Assembly (NCBI RefSeq): GCF_026914185.1
Contig: NC_070560.1
Coordinates: 4,703,501-4,767,500 of the forward strand
Length of the DNA: 64,000 bases
Origin: Puccinia triticina
Taxonomy: Eukaryota; Basidiomycota; Pucciniomycetes; Pucciniales; Pucciniaceae
Reading direction: 5' to 3'
The notes beneath the pieces were generated by a model that was not told the DNA's origin, did not search any database, and saw nothing but the letters and a program-made list of their open reading frames with translations. The position numbers were made by a program, and so were the translations under genes. Positions 43,393 to 54,101 of this stretch are shown one piece after another. Every line of letters begins with the position of its first letter. The first letter of the stretch is position 1.

Positions 43393-46300
43393 ATGGAGCT
43401 ATCCATCCAACGGGACTATCGATCATACCCAGCACCCATCAGCACAACCACCCACATCCGAAGGCCTGCTAATATCAGCAATACTAATAACATCAACAAC
43501 CCCAGCACAGCAGCTAGCAGGCTCACTCGGCCGCGTTCAGCCTCCTCAGCCCCTTCCTCCTCATCTTCTTCCTCAACCGACTCAGACTCCGATTCTCATT
43601 CCACCCCCCAGCACTCCCATCGCCATCACCACCACCACGGCCGCCATCACCGCCGCTCTCGTGCACACTCACTCGCCTCGTCTTCCGCCTACTCCAAGCA
43701 CTCAAACTCCCCCGATGACTCCTTCGAGCAACTCATCTATTCCGCCAACCCGTTAGCCCATCTCAGGCTAACCGAGTTCAACTCTCAATCGGTTATCAGG
43801 CATGGATTGGATGACCCGTCAGAAAACCCTGACTATCTAGACTCGGTCTCCAAGCCTTATCAATCTTACTGGGATCAATCGCCCTACAAAAATATCACGC
43901 CCTCCGATCTTGTTCAAGTAATTTACTTCACATCTCTATTTTTTTTCAAACGCGCCTCAGTCGTCGATCAATAAATACATACATTCATTCACTAATTTGA
44001 TTCCTGCATTCATCGTCCCTCTCTTTCATACCAGATCCCACACTGGAGCCAACCTCCAAAGCTTCGGACCGCATGCGCTGCCCTATTCCTGTGCCTCCGT
44101 TTAGGTTTCGATCCTCCTGATATCGTCAAGGCTTCCCCTGCTCCCAAGCTAGAAGCTTGGACCGATCCCAGGCAGCTACCAAAGGAGAACGTCCTAGATA
44201 CGATCAGCAAGCGACTCCAGACCCAGTTTGAGTCCCTAGCTCCCGCCCATGCACGCGTCAAGTTTAAGCCTTACGGAGATGTCTACGCAGAAGAGTTCAA
44301 GAAAACCTTGCTCGGCCTTCGCAAATATTCGAGACATGAACGCTGTCTGATCTATTACAACGGTCATGGTGTTCCTAAACCAACCCCCACCGGCGAGCTC
44401 TGGGTCTTCAACAAAGCTTATACTCAGTATATCCCCATCCGCCTGTTCGATATCCTTACTTGGGTCGGAGCTCCGGCCGTCTTCATATGGGATTGCAATA
44501 ACGCCGGCCAGATCCTCTGTCACCTCACGTCGGCTGCTATAGAGAAGGACGAAGAACATGCCAACCATGAGCGCCAAAGGCTCAACCCCAACGCCCTCAA
44601 TCAAGCCCTGGCCTCAGCGGATGCCAATCCACAGCATCCGCAATCCTCCGACCCAGCCTATCCGCTCCCTGCTTCGAGCAGCCAGCTCCCGCCGACCACC
44701 AATGCCTCAAACTCTCCGTGTGTGTCAAAGAAGCCCTCAGCAAACATCCTTCAGGAGACAGGGAATGTCCCATCACCAAGATATGTGCCGTTCACGTCGG
44801 AAACAATTCAGCTTGCTGCATGTCAGCCTGACGAGATGCTACCACGTGATCCCAATTTACCAGCAGATCTTTTTACGTCTTGTTTGACGTCCCCGATCGA
44901 AATGGCGCTGAGGTTCTATGTGCTCCGGAATAATTCCCAACGCTCCAGCTGGACTTCCACTGCTGAATTTTTTGAGGACCTGAGCAAACTTGACAAAGTT
45001 CCGGGCCGGATGGAGATGCGCCGGACACCACTGGGTGAACTCACTTGGATCTTCACCTCGATCGCCGATGCCATCGCGTGGAACCATCTCGATCGCCAAA
45101 ACTTCACCAAAATCTTTCGCGGTGATCTGGTGCTTGCTGGTACCTTCCGAGGATTTCTGTTGGCTGAAAGAGTCATGAAAGCCTATGGCTGTACCCCCAT
45201 GTCAACTCCAAAGCTACCCGCAACTCACCAATCTGAATTATGGCACACGTGGGATCTTGAAGTTGACATGTGTTTATCACAACTGACTGCAATTTGGAAG
45301 TCGGAAGCAGCCCGAGCAGACTTTGAGAAGAACAGGCATCATTACCCCCCAAACGCACTGACCCCTCAAATTCTCGCCTACAAGCCGTCGACATTCTTTT
45401 CTCAGCAGCTTACTGCATTCGAAGTCTGGCTCAAATTTGTCGTTGCTGAAAATCAGGATGAGAATGGCGAGAGGGATAAGGATCTTTTGAAGAGAAGGGA
45501 ATCCCTTCAGTGGAGCTGTAACGACTGGTCTGGTGTGAATATCAACCAAGTTGAGATGACTGATTTTTCCTGCTCAAATCCAAACTCACAGACTAGTCCC
45601 CAGGATAGACGCTCTTCGGCCAGAGTCAACGGCAAAACTCCTCATTTGGCTGGCAAGTCTGGCCCGCACGTTTCATCGGCTTACGGCTCCTCCCAAACCG
45701 CCCAGACTCCTGAGCAACCAGCTGAAAGACCAATCCGATATAAACTGCCGACTGACATCAAGCGGTTTCCTCTCAACTCGCGCAAGGGAGATGACCTCTA
45801 CCCACCATCACCACCCCAGCTACCAATCGTGCTCCAAGTCCTTTTATCTCCCCTTCACCGACTGCGAGCCCTAATTTTACTATGCAGATTGATGGATTTG
45901 GGGCCCTGGGCTGTTCACCTCTCTCTATCGATCGGCATTTTTCAATACGTTTTGAAGCTTCTGCAAGCTCCAGCCGCTGACTTGAAGCCGGTACTAATTT
46001 TCATATGGGCGAGGATCTTGACCGTTTATCCGGAGGGAAGGCAAGATTTGATGAAATGTGCTTCGCGACCCCTCGCTCGTCCAGAAGGACCAATTGAATA
46101 TTTTATCAAGATCATGGCTCCGAACAGTATGGAACTGCCAATCGTCAATGTTGTTGACCACAAGGCGATGTGCGCTTTTATCCTTTCGATCACCTGCAAG
46201 AATTCGCGAGCCAACTCACATGCCATGATGCAATTCGGCGTTTTGGAGATCATCACCCATCGAATCAAGGAGCTAGTACCATGGCAGAGACAGTGGTATT

Positions 46301-49300
46301 TAATCCTTCTGGCACACATGTGGGAGGAGTCGGACGCTGTCAAAGGACGTGCGATCAAGATGGGAATCAATACAATACTCAGTGACTTGCTGACAGACAA
46401 AGTCCCCGAGGTCAGGACGGCGGCACTGTATGCATTTGGAACTCTGATTGGTGTCTCGACAAACCCAAAGCGAGTCGCCATTGAAGACCAGTTCCCCCCC
46501 ACACCCGGCCGAACAGAGGATTCTGCTCCGAGACCGAACGGCACGTTCTCGAGTCGATCTCAGAATACATCGGCTGCGATGGTTTACCAGACCAACAAGC
46601 TGAGCAGTCTGAGCTCCAGCAATCCGGAACTCACCCTGCTGGGATATCAAGAGCAAGTTTCTATTGAGGTTGGTAGCGCAATGGCTTGTTGTCATTGTTC
46701 AACCGATGGATCACCCATGTTCCGGCAAGAGTTGGTTGTTGTACTGAGCGCACTAGTCGATCAGCATCTCGGCCACTTTATTGTGGCAGCTTTCGAGTTC
46801 ATCAAGCAACAGGAGCGGGAAAAGTCAACCACGATCAGTAAGCTCATTCAAAAATATCAAACCGAGCGGCAACAAAAATCATTGGGGAAACGCTCGCCAT
46901 TGGGACCTGATGAAAGCGATAAAGCTGAAAACATGATGACTGATCGGACTGCAAAGCTGGAAAAGTTGATCAACAAGTTGAAAGCAGATGAAGAAGTTCA
47001 TCCCAAGGAGTCCTTACGAGCGTATTTATGGATGGAGTATACTAGTATCTACATCGTTTTACTCGATTTGAGCTTGGATCCTTCTGAGCAGGTTGCAAGG
47101 CCAGCCAAGGTAGTAGTCGATTACATTCATTCTAGGTTGCTAGACAGCGTATTAGGACAATTGCTAGAAATGGGGGTCGTGAACCAAGAAGAAGCCCTTC
47201 GGGCTGGCGTAGATGGCACGGAGCAACCGTCGGAGAGGTCGCTTGGAAGGCTTGGCAATCATAGCCATTCAAATCTCATCGCGTCTTCTTTTGCTTTGAC
47301 CAGTTCTACTAACCCAGTCAGCCGAGAGTCGAAACGCCCAGCAAATAGCAATCACAGTGTGGCTAATCGCTCTTCTACCTCTGTGTTTCACTCACTGAGC
47401 ACAGTCAACAACCTCGTCCCCAATTTCGTTAGGACATCAGGTTGGAAAACACCCTTTAATACCCTCAGTCGGTCGCCTGAGCAGGCGATCTTCAATCCAA
47501 ACGAGCCGGTGGCTTCGACGTCATCACAGTCACCGCAAGATTCCGGCAAGACTGCTAGTGCTTTACGCAAGTCAGCCTCGCTGAACCCGATCATTCAGGT
47601 TGGACCCGACAGTCCCCAGTCAAGCCAACCATACAAAATGAACAACGGTTTCCCTCATGCCTCGTCTAACTCCTCGTCTCAGACTCAGTGCAGCACGGTG
47701 GGAGATCGACGCCTCCAGGGGCTCTCGACTAACCAGCCAATCGAGTCAATCATCGCTCACACCCGCGCCTCTGATCATATCCGTCGGCAAGCTAATCGCT
47801 CTTATCCTCTCCAACCCGCCTTCCCTTCGCCAACCAGTCCGACCAATCGATCCGGCACAAATGACGCTAGCTCTTCAACCGCCCCATCCGTAGTCAACCC
47901 TTCCCAACAGGACGAAGAAGACGAAGATCATTATCTCTACTACCTGGGCTTACACAACCTCGAGAAACTTCAAGCTGAACTGAACAATCGACAAGAGCCG
48001 AGCGAGCGACAATCAATGCTCCCGTTGCTGTCCGATTATTACCGATTGAGCTCGCACATTTTTCTGAAGCCGAAGATGACCAGCTCCGTGGGTGACTCGG
48101 AATCGGAATCGTCGGACTCGGATAACAATGAGGAACATGAGAATGATCAGCCGCGACAAACAACTGAACCAACGGAGTTTACCAATCAGCGCCCGTATGA
48201 TTATCAGGTTATTCAGCCTCTCGTCACTAACCGTGCGAGGGAACAGGACGAGGACCACACTCATCCTCCCCCCTATTATCCAGTCCCACAGCATCAGTCG
48301 CCCCCACTGCAGCATCCTTCTCAACAGCAGCGTCCACCTCATCAACAGCAGCATATATCTCAACAGCAACATCTGCATCAACAGCAGCATTTCGAGAGAC
48401 TCGACGGCGGCAGTCTTGAGAATATTAAAGACACATGGAGGAAACAACGAAACCTGAAAATCATCCTCGATAGTCCTACTCTGAAATCTCATCCTGGTTA
48501 GTCATCCTCCTCACTTTCCTCTTGCCGTTTGCACGTCGGAAAAAAACAAAAAACTTACTTAATTGTTATTCCGTCTCAGCTCCGAACGAGTGGGATCATC
48601 TGGTTTGCTCCTTCGATCATCCCATGCCGATCAATAACATCTTGATGCATCAGTTCGAAGATCAATTGATTTCTTCGGATTCAAGTGGTCACATCACGTC
48701 AGTCCTTGCTTCTTTTTCTTGACCAACAACATCACGATTGACCGACGTGTTTGCTTCTTTTTCAGAGTATACGATTGGCGATCGAAATCGATTCTCAACC
48801 GGTTTCAGCCGTCTCATGATCGGCTTGGGCGTATTACTAGTATGCAGTTGATCAATCAGGATAGTGTGGCGTTGTTACTGGCCAGTACTCGTAAGTTTTC
48901 TTTTGAGCTCATTTCTATCCCCCCAATTGGACCATATCATGTAGGCCGAACAACTGACCCGGCGGTTGTTGTCCCTTTTCGCGGAATGATTAGCGGACGG
49001 AAATGTGAGGATATTCCGAGACTACGAGGACCCAGGGAAGTTGGAAGTGGTGACTGCGTTCAAGGGGTTGCCGAACAACGAGCCGAGCAGTCTAGGAGAA
49101 TCGGGTAGTGTGACGGATTGGCAACAAAGCACGGGCCTATTGATTGTCGGCGGAAATTCACGGGACATCAAAGTGTGGAACTCTCGGCGGGAGAGATGTG
49201 TGGAGGACATCAAGACGCGGTCGAACAGTTGCTTGACGAGTGTGAGCTCGGACCACCACTCGGGCTGGCTAATCGCCGCCGGGTTTGGCGACGGCTCGGT

Positions 49301-50043
49301 GCGGATCTTCGACCGACGCAAGCCCTCGAAAAACTCGATGGTCAAAGTCTTCAGAGCCGTCCATTCCTCCTGGTGCTCTAAAATCAAGTTCCAGGCAGGA
49401 CATCGCAGAGAACTCTTCTCCGGCGACTCCACCGGCTTGGTCTCTCACTGGGACGTCCGCTTGGATTCTCCCCTACGGACCTTCCTGGCCCATGATGAAG
49501 GCATGCCCGCCCTCGATCTCCACGACCATTCCCCGATATTAGCCACGTTAGTCTTCTCTTTCTTCCTCAGACTTCACAAACAATCATGCAATCCCTAACA
49601 TTTCGTTTTTTGGCTTGAAAAAAATAGGGGCTCGATGAATGGATGTGTTAAGATATGGGACTTGGATGAGGATGACCATGAGGCCGCTGACGAACAGGTG
49701 CCCCGGCTCCTTTTCAGTCTCGGAAGCTTGTACGACTATCCAGATCTGCCCCCGTCGAATACGAGCACGTCGACCCCCTCCCCCTTGTTCGGTGACTATG
49801 GCCAAAAAGGGAAGGCTCCAGTCACCAGCCATCCTTCGCGCGATGCGTTGTCCAGTATCTCGCCGATCACCGGCTTGTGTCTTCATCCGTGAGCCCCCCT
49901 CCCTCCCTCGATACTTATCTCACCCATCTTATTGACCTTTGTCTTTTTTTTTCTTGGGTGCTTTCGATAGATATCGCACGATAATCTCTATTGCCGATGG
50001 GAACGGGAAACTCAAGGTGTTCTCCACCGACACAAAAGTGTGA
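43393..50043 (+). CDS. KOG1: Raptor/KOG1, TORC1 scaffold subunit
   Basis: Seven exons: 43393-43917, 44035-48496, 48580-48697, 48766-48890, 48994-49546, 49628-49888 and 49971-50043; 2038 aa. It recruits substrates to TOR kinase in the nutrient-sensing TORC1 complex at vacuole or lysosome membranes. Residues about 1-160 are a Ser/His/Pro-rich leader. The Raptor N-terminal caspase-like domain follows (RLGFDPPDIVK, IYYNGHGVPKPTPTGELWVF, FIWDCNNAG), then HEAT-type helices (about 600-1000, e.g. LMDLGPWAVHLSLSIG). Next is a long low-complexity region with a Gln/His tract (about 48285-48395), and C-terminal WD40 repeats in exons 3-7 (VYDWRSKSIL, IKVWNSRRE, VKIWDLDED, GNGKLKVFS). All introns are GT-AG and in phase. 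It is longer than yeast Kog1 because of low-complexity insertions. Confidence 0.95.
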
Positions 50044-50832
50044 TGCGTCTTTCGTATTCTTGGGTCGATTAATTTCTCCTTTTTTCATCACGTCTTTGTA
50101 TTCTATATATATACCTAGCCTGAGTCTTGTGGCCTGTTGTGGCCTCTTTAATCTGCGCATATATCTTTGAGATCGTCACCGCTATAACGTACACCCACAT
50201 GTTATATATACCGCCTCCTAAAAATGATTACCATTTTCTATATTTTTTTGTTGTCTCATCCCCGTGTTTTCGTTTTTTTAATTGTTTCTATCTTAGCTTG
50301 CTCTTGTGAGGTGTATTTGTATCTCTGCTTAATTTACTCGTCATGCCTATCCTCCACGTGCACATAAAACATGAAATAAATCCTTTTTGGATGCCCTTTG
50401 TGCATTCATGTGAGGGACAGCGCCCGTCAAAAGAACTTCGCGCACAGCGGAAATTCAAAAGGGGACAGATTTTTTTCGTCGAGTTTCTTTCTCATCAATC
50501 AATGCAGGGATGGATGAACTGTTCAACAAGGCGAGAGGAAATCTATGCTTGCTCAACGCTTTATGGGATCTATGCTTGCTTAACACTTTTTGGGCAAAGG
50601 AAAGGAAGGAGAATGTGCAACTGCCCTAGAAAAATAAATAGAAATGAGTCCCCGGTGGATGATTGAAATGCAAAAGATTAACAACTTTGATTCAATTTAA
50701 ATGAAAACTTGCTGATTTTCTCAAGTTGGTAGGTAATCTAGTCTGGTGAATGGTCAAGAAACAATGTGACAATTAGCAAGCTGATGTCATTGTAAGCGGG
50801 CCACAAATCAATCCATCATACATACCTATCCT
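50044..50832. other. Region between KOG1 and the secreted-protein gene
   Basis: 3' flank of KOG1 and, in the other direction, 3' flank of the 726-aa gene. A short duplicated phrase (ATCTATGCTTGCT, about 50541 and 50569) is the only structure seen. Confidence 0.45.
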
Positions 50833-53013
50833 TCAGGTTTGTTGACTTCTTCGTATCGTAATCGTAGGGAAGTATTTTTGATGAAGGGACGAATAGCCGT
50901 AATAGAAGACGTTATTGAAGAGTTCTTTGACCTTCGTGTGGACACCCTGCTCGGTCAGATCCTCCGGCTTTCGGAAAATTCCAGGCCTCTGAGTGTCCAT
51001 CCAATCGCCCAAATAAATCCATAGGAGCGCATGATACTTGATGGCAGCATCGGGCTTTGCCAGCTTTTTCTTGAGTTTTTTGATTGCTTCTTCCAACTCT
51101 GGATGATCACCGTGCTTGTAGGACTCTGTCAGTGAGTTGAAGAAGGTTTGGGCCGCGGCGAGTTCAGTGCGTAGGGACATCTTCTTCTCTTCCCCTCTTG
51201 GGACAATCGAACTTATCATCTCGACATAAAATAGATAGAGCGGGAAGACGAGCCGAGCGCCATCGTAATAGTTAAGGTAGGGATTTTCCAAGAAGTCTAT
51301 CCCACTTTCCTGAAACCAGCGTCGATACCAATGCTCCTCATGATCCCTAAACTCGCGTAGTTTGATTGCCAATTTATCCCTTCTGGCATTTGGATCGTAC
51401 ACGATTAGGTCCCCGCGGCGGTTCTTATAACGCTGGAGAAAGTTGTGATAGGACGTTGAGAATTGATCCTCATGGATGACCAGTAGGCATTTTGGGAGCT
51501 TTCTGGCCCCTTCCTGCAGTGGATCGTTTTCCCTCTGTTCGAAGGGGTCCGAAGGTTCATTAGGGGCAAAGAGAGTCGAATCAAACACTAGTCTTCCCGG
51601 CTGAGCCAATGTTATTTCCTGCGGAAGTGATGTCAGTTGGCCTTCTGGTTCCCGAACGACCGAGTCCGCGTGGGCCGTGGTTGAGGAAAACAAGCTGATC
51701 AGGGCGTCCTGTAGGTTCCTCTGGGGGACAGGACGACGAGTCTGAGCTTTGACAATTCTCCCTGTTTGCATGAGCTCATAAAAAGGTCTTCGCTTCCGTC
51801 CGGAGGTTGTGCCCGGGGAGAGCGAGGAGGTATAATCCGACGCGGCGGGCTCGTGAGAAGGATCAGTGTCTGCGATCGTAGGGCTATGAGAAGGTGCCTG
51901 TGGACTATGAGAAGTTGCCTGTGAAGCCCTTGCCGCTGCGAAGCCATCTGGATCTGCTGTTTCATCTGTGAGAAGCTGTTCGAAGAAATCATTGTGCTCT
52001 GTGCCCCCAAACTCGGGTTGATATACATTTTCGGAGGCAAACGACATGTCCAGCCCATGAGCCTGAGAGTGCGCGGGACGTGTTCCAGCAGCAGTTGGGG
52101 CAGGGTGATGATCTTGTAGGGGATAGTTGTGGCTAGTCGATGGCCCGGCTGGAAGGCCGTAAGGGTGTAAATGGTTGGCCGAGATATAGTTCGAGACGAA
52201 GGGCGCGTCTGAAGGACCAGCGCCTGCGATTGCATGGCTATGGGAAGGTACCTGTGAAGCCCATGCTGCCACGAGGCTATCCGGGCGTGGTGTTCCGTCT
52301 CTGAGAAGGTGTTCCAGGTAATCGTTGCCGTGTGTGCGCCCGAAATCGGGTCGAGATAGCTCGTCGGGGGCAAACGACATGTCCAGCCCATGAGCCTGAG
52401 AGTGAGCGGGACGTGTTCCAGCAGCAGTTGGAGCAGGATAATCTGGTGAAGGATAGATGTGGCTAGTCGATGGCCAGGCTGGAAGGCCGTAAGGGTGTAA
52501 ATGGTTGGCCGAGATATAGTTCGAGACGAAGGGCGCGTCTGAAGGACCAGGGCCTGCGATTGCATGGCTATGAGAAGGTACCTGTGAAGCCCATGCTGCC
52601 AGGAGGCTATCCGGGCGCGGTGTTCCGTCTCTGAGAAGGTGTTCCAGGTGGTCGTTGCCGCGTGTGCGCCCGAAATCGGGTTGCGATAGCTCGCCGGGGG
52701 CAAACGACATGTCCAGCCCATGAGCCTGGGAATAGCTATTGGCTGGTGGCCCGGCTGGAAGGTCGATGGGGTGGAAATCATCGCCCAAGAATGACTGATG
52801 GTGATCAGCGTGTTCAGTCGCCGTGGCCGCCGATGAAGCAGGGGGGCCGAAGATGGCGTCGAGCTCGGACCTGCGTGGTTCCCAACCAAAGTGCGTCGGC
52901 CACGGTTCCGGGCCTGGAAATGGAAAATGCATCGGCTTGCACCCGCCGAAGAGGAGGATTATCAGGAGAAGACCGGGCAACCGGATGCCTCTGCCGGAGC
53001 GATTCAGGGCCAT
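50833..53013 (-). CDS. Secreted repeat protein with conserved C-terminal domain (726 aa)
   Basis: Single-exon frame from ATG 53013. Signal peptide residues 1-24 (LPGLLLIILLFGG) are followed by CKPM. Residues about 96-370 are two near-identical 110-residue repeats and a third diverged one. Each begins QAHGLDMSFA and contains ISANHLHPYGLPA. A short SHSPQAPSHSP motif precedes a dibasic site GRKRR at about 405-409, a likely Kex2 processing point. The C-terminal domain (about 410-726) is basic and aromatic-rich (EEHWYRRWFQESG, FPLYLFYVEMISSIVPR, FNNVFYYGYSSLHQKYF). No known family was recognised. The paralogue at 54102 shares leader, repeats, dibasic site and C-terminal domain. Likely secreted during infection, but function is unknown. 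Confidence 0.85.
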   Translation of the reverse strand: MALNRSGRGIRLPGLLLIILLFGGCKPMHFPFPGPEPWPTHFGWEPRRSELDAIFGPPASSAATATEHADHHQSFLGDDFHPIDLPAGPPANSYSQAHGLDMSFAPGELSQPDFGRTRGNDHLEHLLRDGTPRPDSLLAAWASQVPSHSHAIAGPGPSDAPFVSNYISANHLHPYGLPAWPSTSHIYPSPDYPAPTAAGTRPAHSQAHGLDMSFAPDELSRPDFGRTHGNDYLEHLLRDGTPRPDSLVAAWASQVPSHSHAIAGAGPSDAPFVSNYISANHLHPYGLPAGPSTSHNYPLQDHHPAPTAAGTRPAHSQAHGLDMSFASENVYQPEFGGTEHNDFFEQLLTDETADPDGFAAARASQATSHSPQAPSHSPTIADTDPSHEPAASDYTSSLSPGTTSGRKRRPFYELMQTGRIVKAQTRRPVPQRNLQDALISLFSSTTAHADSVVREPEGQLTSLPQEITLAQPGRLVFDSTLFAPNEPSDPFEQRENDPLQEGARKLPKCLLVIHEDQFSTSYHNFLQRYKNRRGDLIVYDPNARRDKLAIKLREFRDHEEHWYRRWFQESGIDFLENPYLNYYDGARLVFPLYLFYVEMISSIVPRGEEKKMSLRTELAAAQTFFNSLTESYKHGDHPELEEAIKKLKKKLAKPDAAIKYHALLWIYLGDWMDTQRPGIFRKPEDLTEQGVHTKVKELFNNVFYYGYSSLHQKYFPTITIRRSQQT
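52066..52728 (-). repeat. Two 110/111-codon in-gene repeats
   Basis: Units at about 52728-52399 and 52398-52066 are almost identical at DNA level (about 330 bp each). A diverged third unit follows to about 51904. The match is stronger in DNA than expected from protein constraint, implying recent duplication or conversion. Confidence 0.85.
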
Positions 53014-54101
53014 TGTCGATCCAGTTAACTATATACCTCGCCGTGTTCCGCGAACCAAATTGGAGACTATGAGGTGCAAAGACTGCCCGGCTGAGGTTTC
53101 TCCAGAGCTTATCAGGCCGCGTAAAAAACTTCTCATTGGGCCATCGGCGGGCTTCAGCTGTTGTAAATGACGGACTCCCGACTTGCAGAACAAGTTTCAG
53201 GAGCTCAATTCAGGGCAGGAAAAGTACCAGCCGAATAATGCGTCGGATGATGACCCCGCAGCTTTCGCGCCGGATCAGATGAAGCAGATGCTACACTCAA
53301 TGGGTTCAAATCTCGGTGCTGTCGCGCTGAAGGTTGAACCCGACGATGCTGGTCGTGAGGTGCTATATCTAGATGGGCTAGGCCAGCAAAAACTTTGCCA
53401 TCGAAGACATTGATATTGATCCAGCTGTCAAGTTTCATTCACTTCCGTTTGTTGCTACAGCCGGTGGGTGCAGGACCCCGGTAAGCCCGGCCCTAATAGG
53501 GGGGTGTCGAAAGAGGTACAATGCCAATTCTATTGGACTTCCGCTTGTTGATTTCTTGACACACCAGTACTATCAAGCTGCCTGCTCCTCGGCAACAAGT
53601 CCCAGCTCCTGGAGGGGGGCAGGGCGGGCAGTTCCGAGAGTTCTGAGGGGCTGCTTTGCAAATTGCGACAGGAATTTGTGTGTTCAACAGAGAGGCTGCA
53701 CCTGGCTAGACCTGGCTGCACCTGGCTGCACAAGCAGTATGGTTTCTTGATTCTGCCCCTCAAGCCGTGCCAGTGACACCCGGACACCGGCTCCAACTTC
53801 ACCCGACCCTCGCCTTCTCTGCCGTCCAGCTGATGCGCATCGACGGTGTCGCAGCTCATCCGGGTGGAACACCTTCTCGATCGTATGTATACTCCGATTC
53901 AGGGGAAGACTCTCTCGTTCCTTTTTACAGCAACTGAAGCGCTGTATGCAACACACCTTTTTGTGTGAACGTCCAATGACAAGATTTTTAGGCAAATATC
54001 AGGTTTGGAGAAGCTTGGGTTGGCGGGACGGTGCTCCACTTGTCGCCATCTATTTTCTCGGAACACGAACAGGCTGAAGAAGCCAGGAAAGAGCATCGAC
54101 A
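53014..54101. other. Shared upstream region with a coding remnant
   Basis: Divergent promoter region of the two secreted-protein genes. At 53183-53460 a plus-strand remnant reads NASDDDPAAFAPDQMKQMLH and VEPDDAGREVLYLDGL. After a frame change near 53385 it continues NFAIEDIDIDPAVKFHSLPF. It has no start or splice logic and seems to be a fragment of an unrelated gene; family not recognised. A short CACCTGGCTGCA repeat lies at about 53697-53733. Confidence 0.45.

Noticed and set aside
51699..52889. 396-aa alternative minus-strand frame inside the 726-aa gene
   Set aside because: It follows the same DNA repeats in another frame, has no signal peptide or conserved paralogue domain, and the overlapping frame is the one shared with the paralogue.
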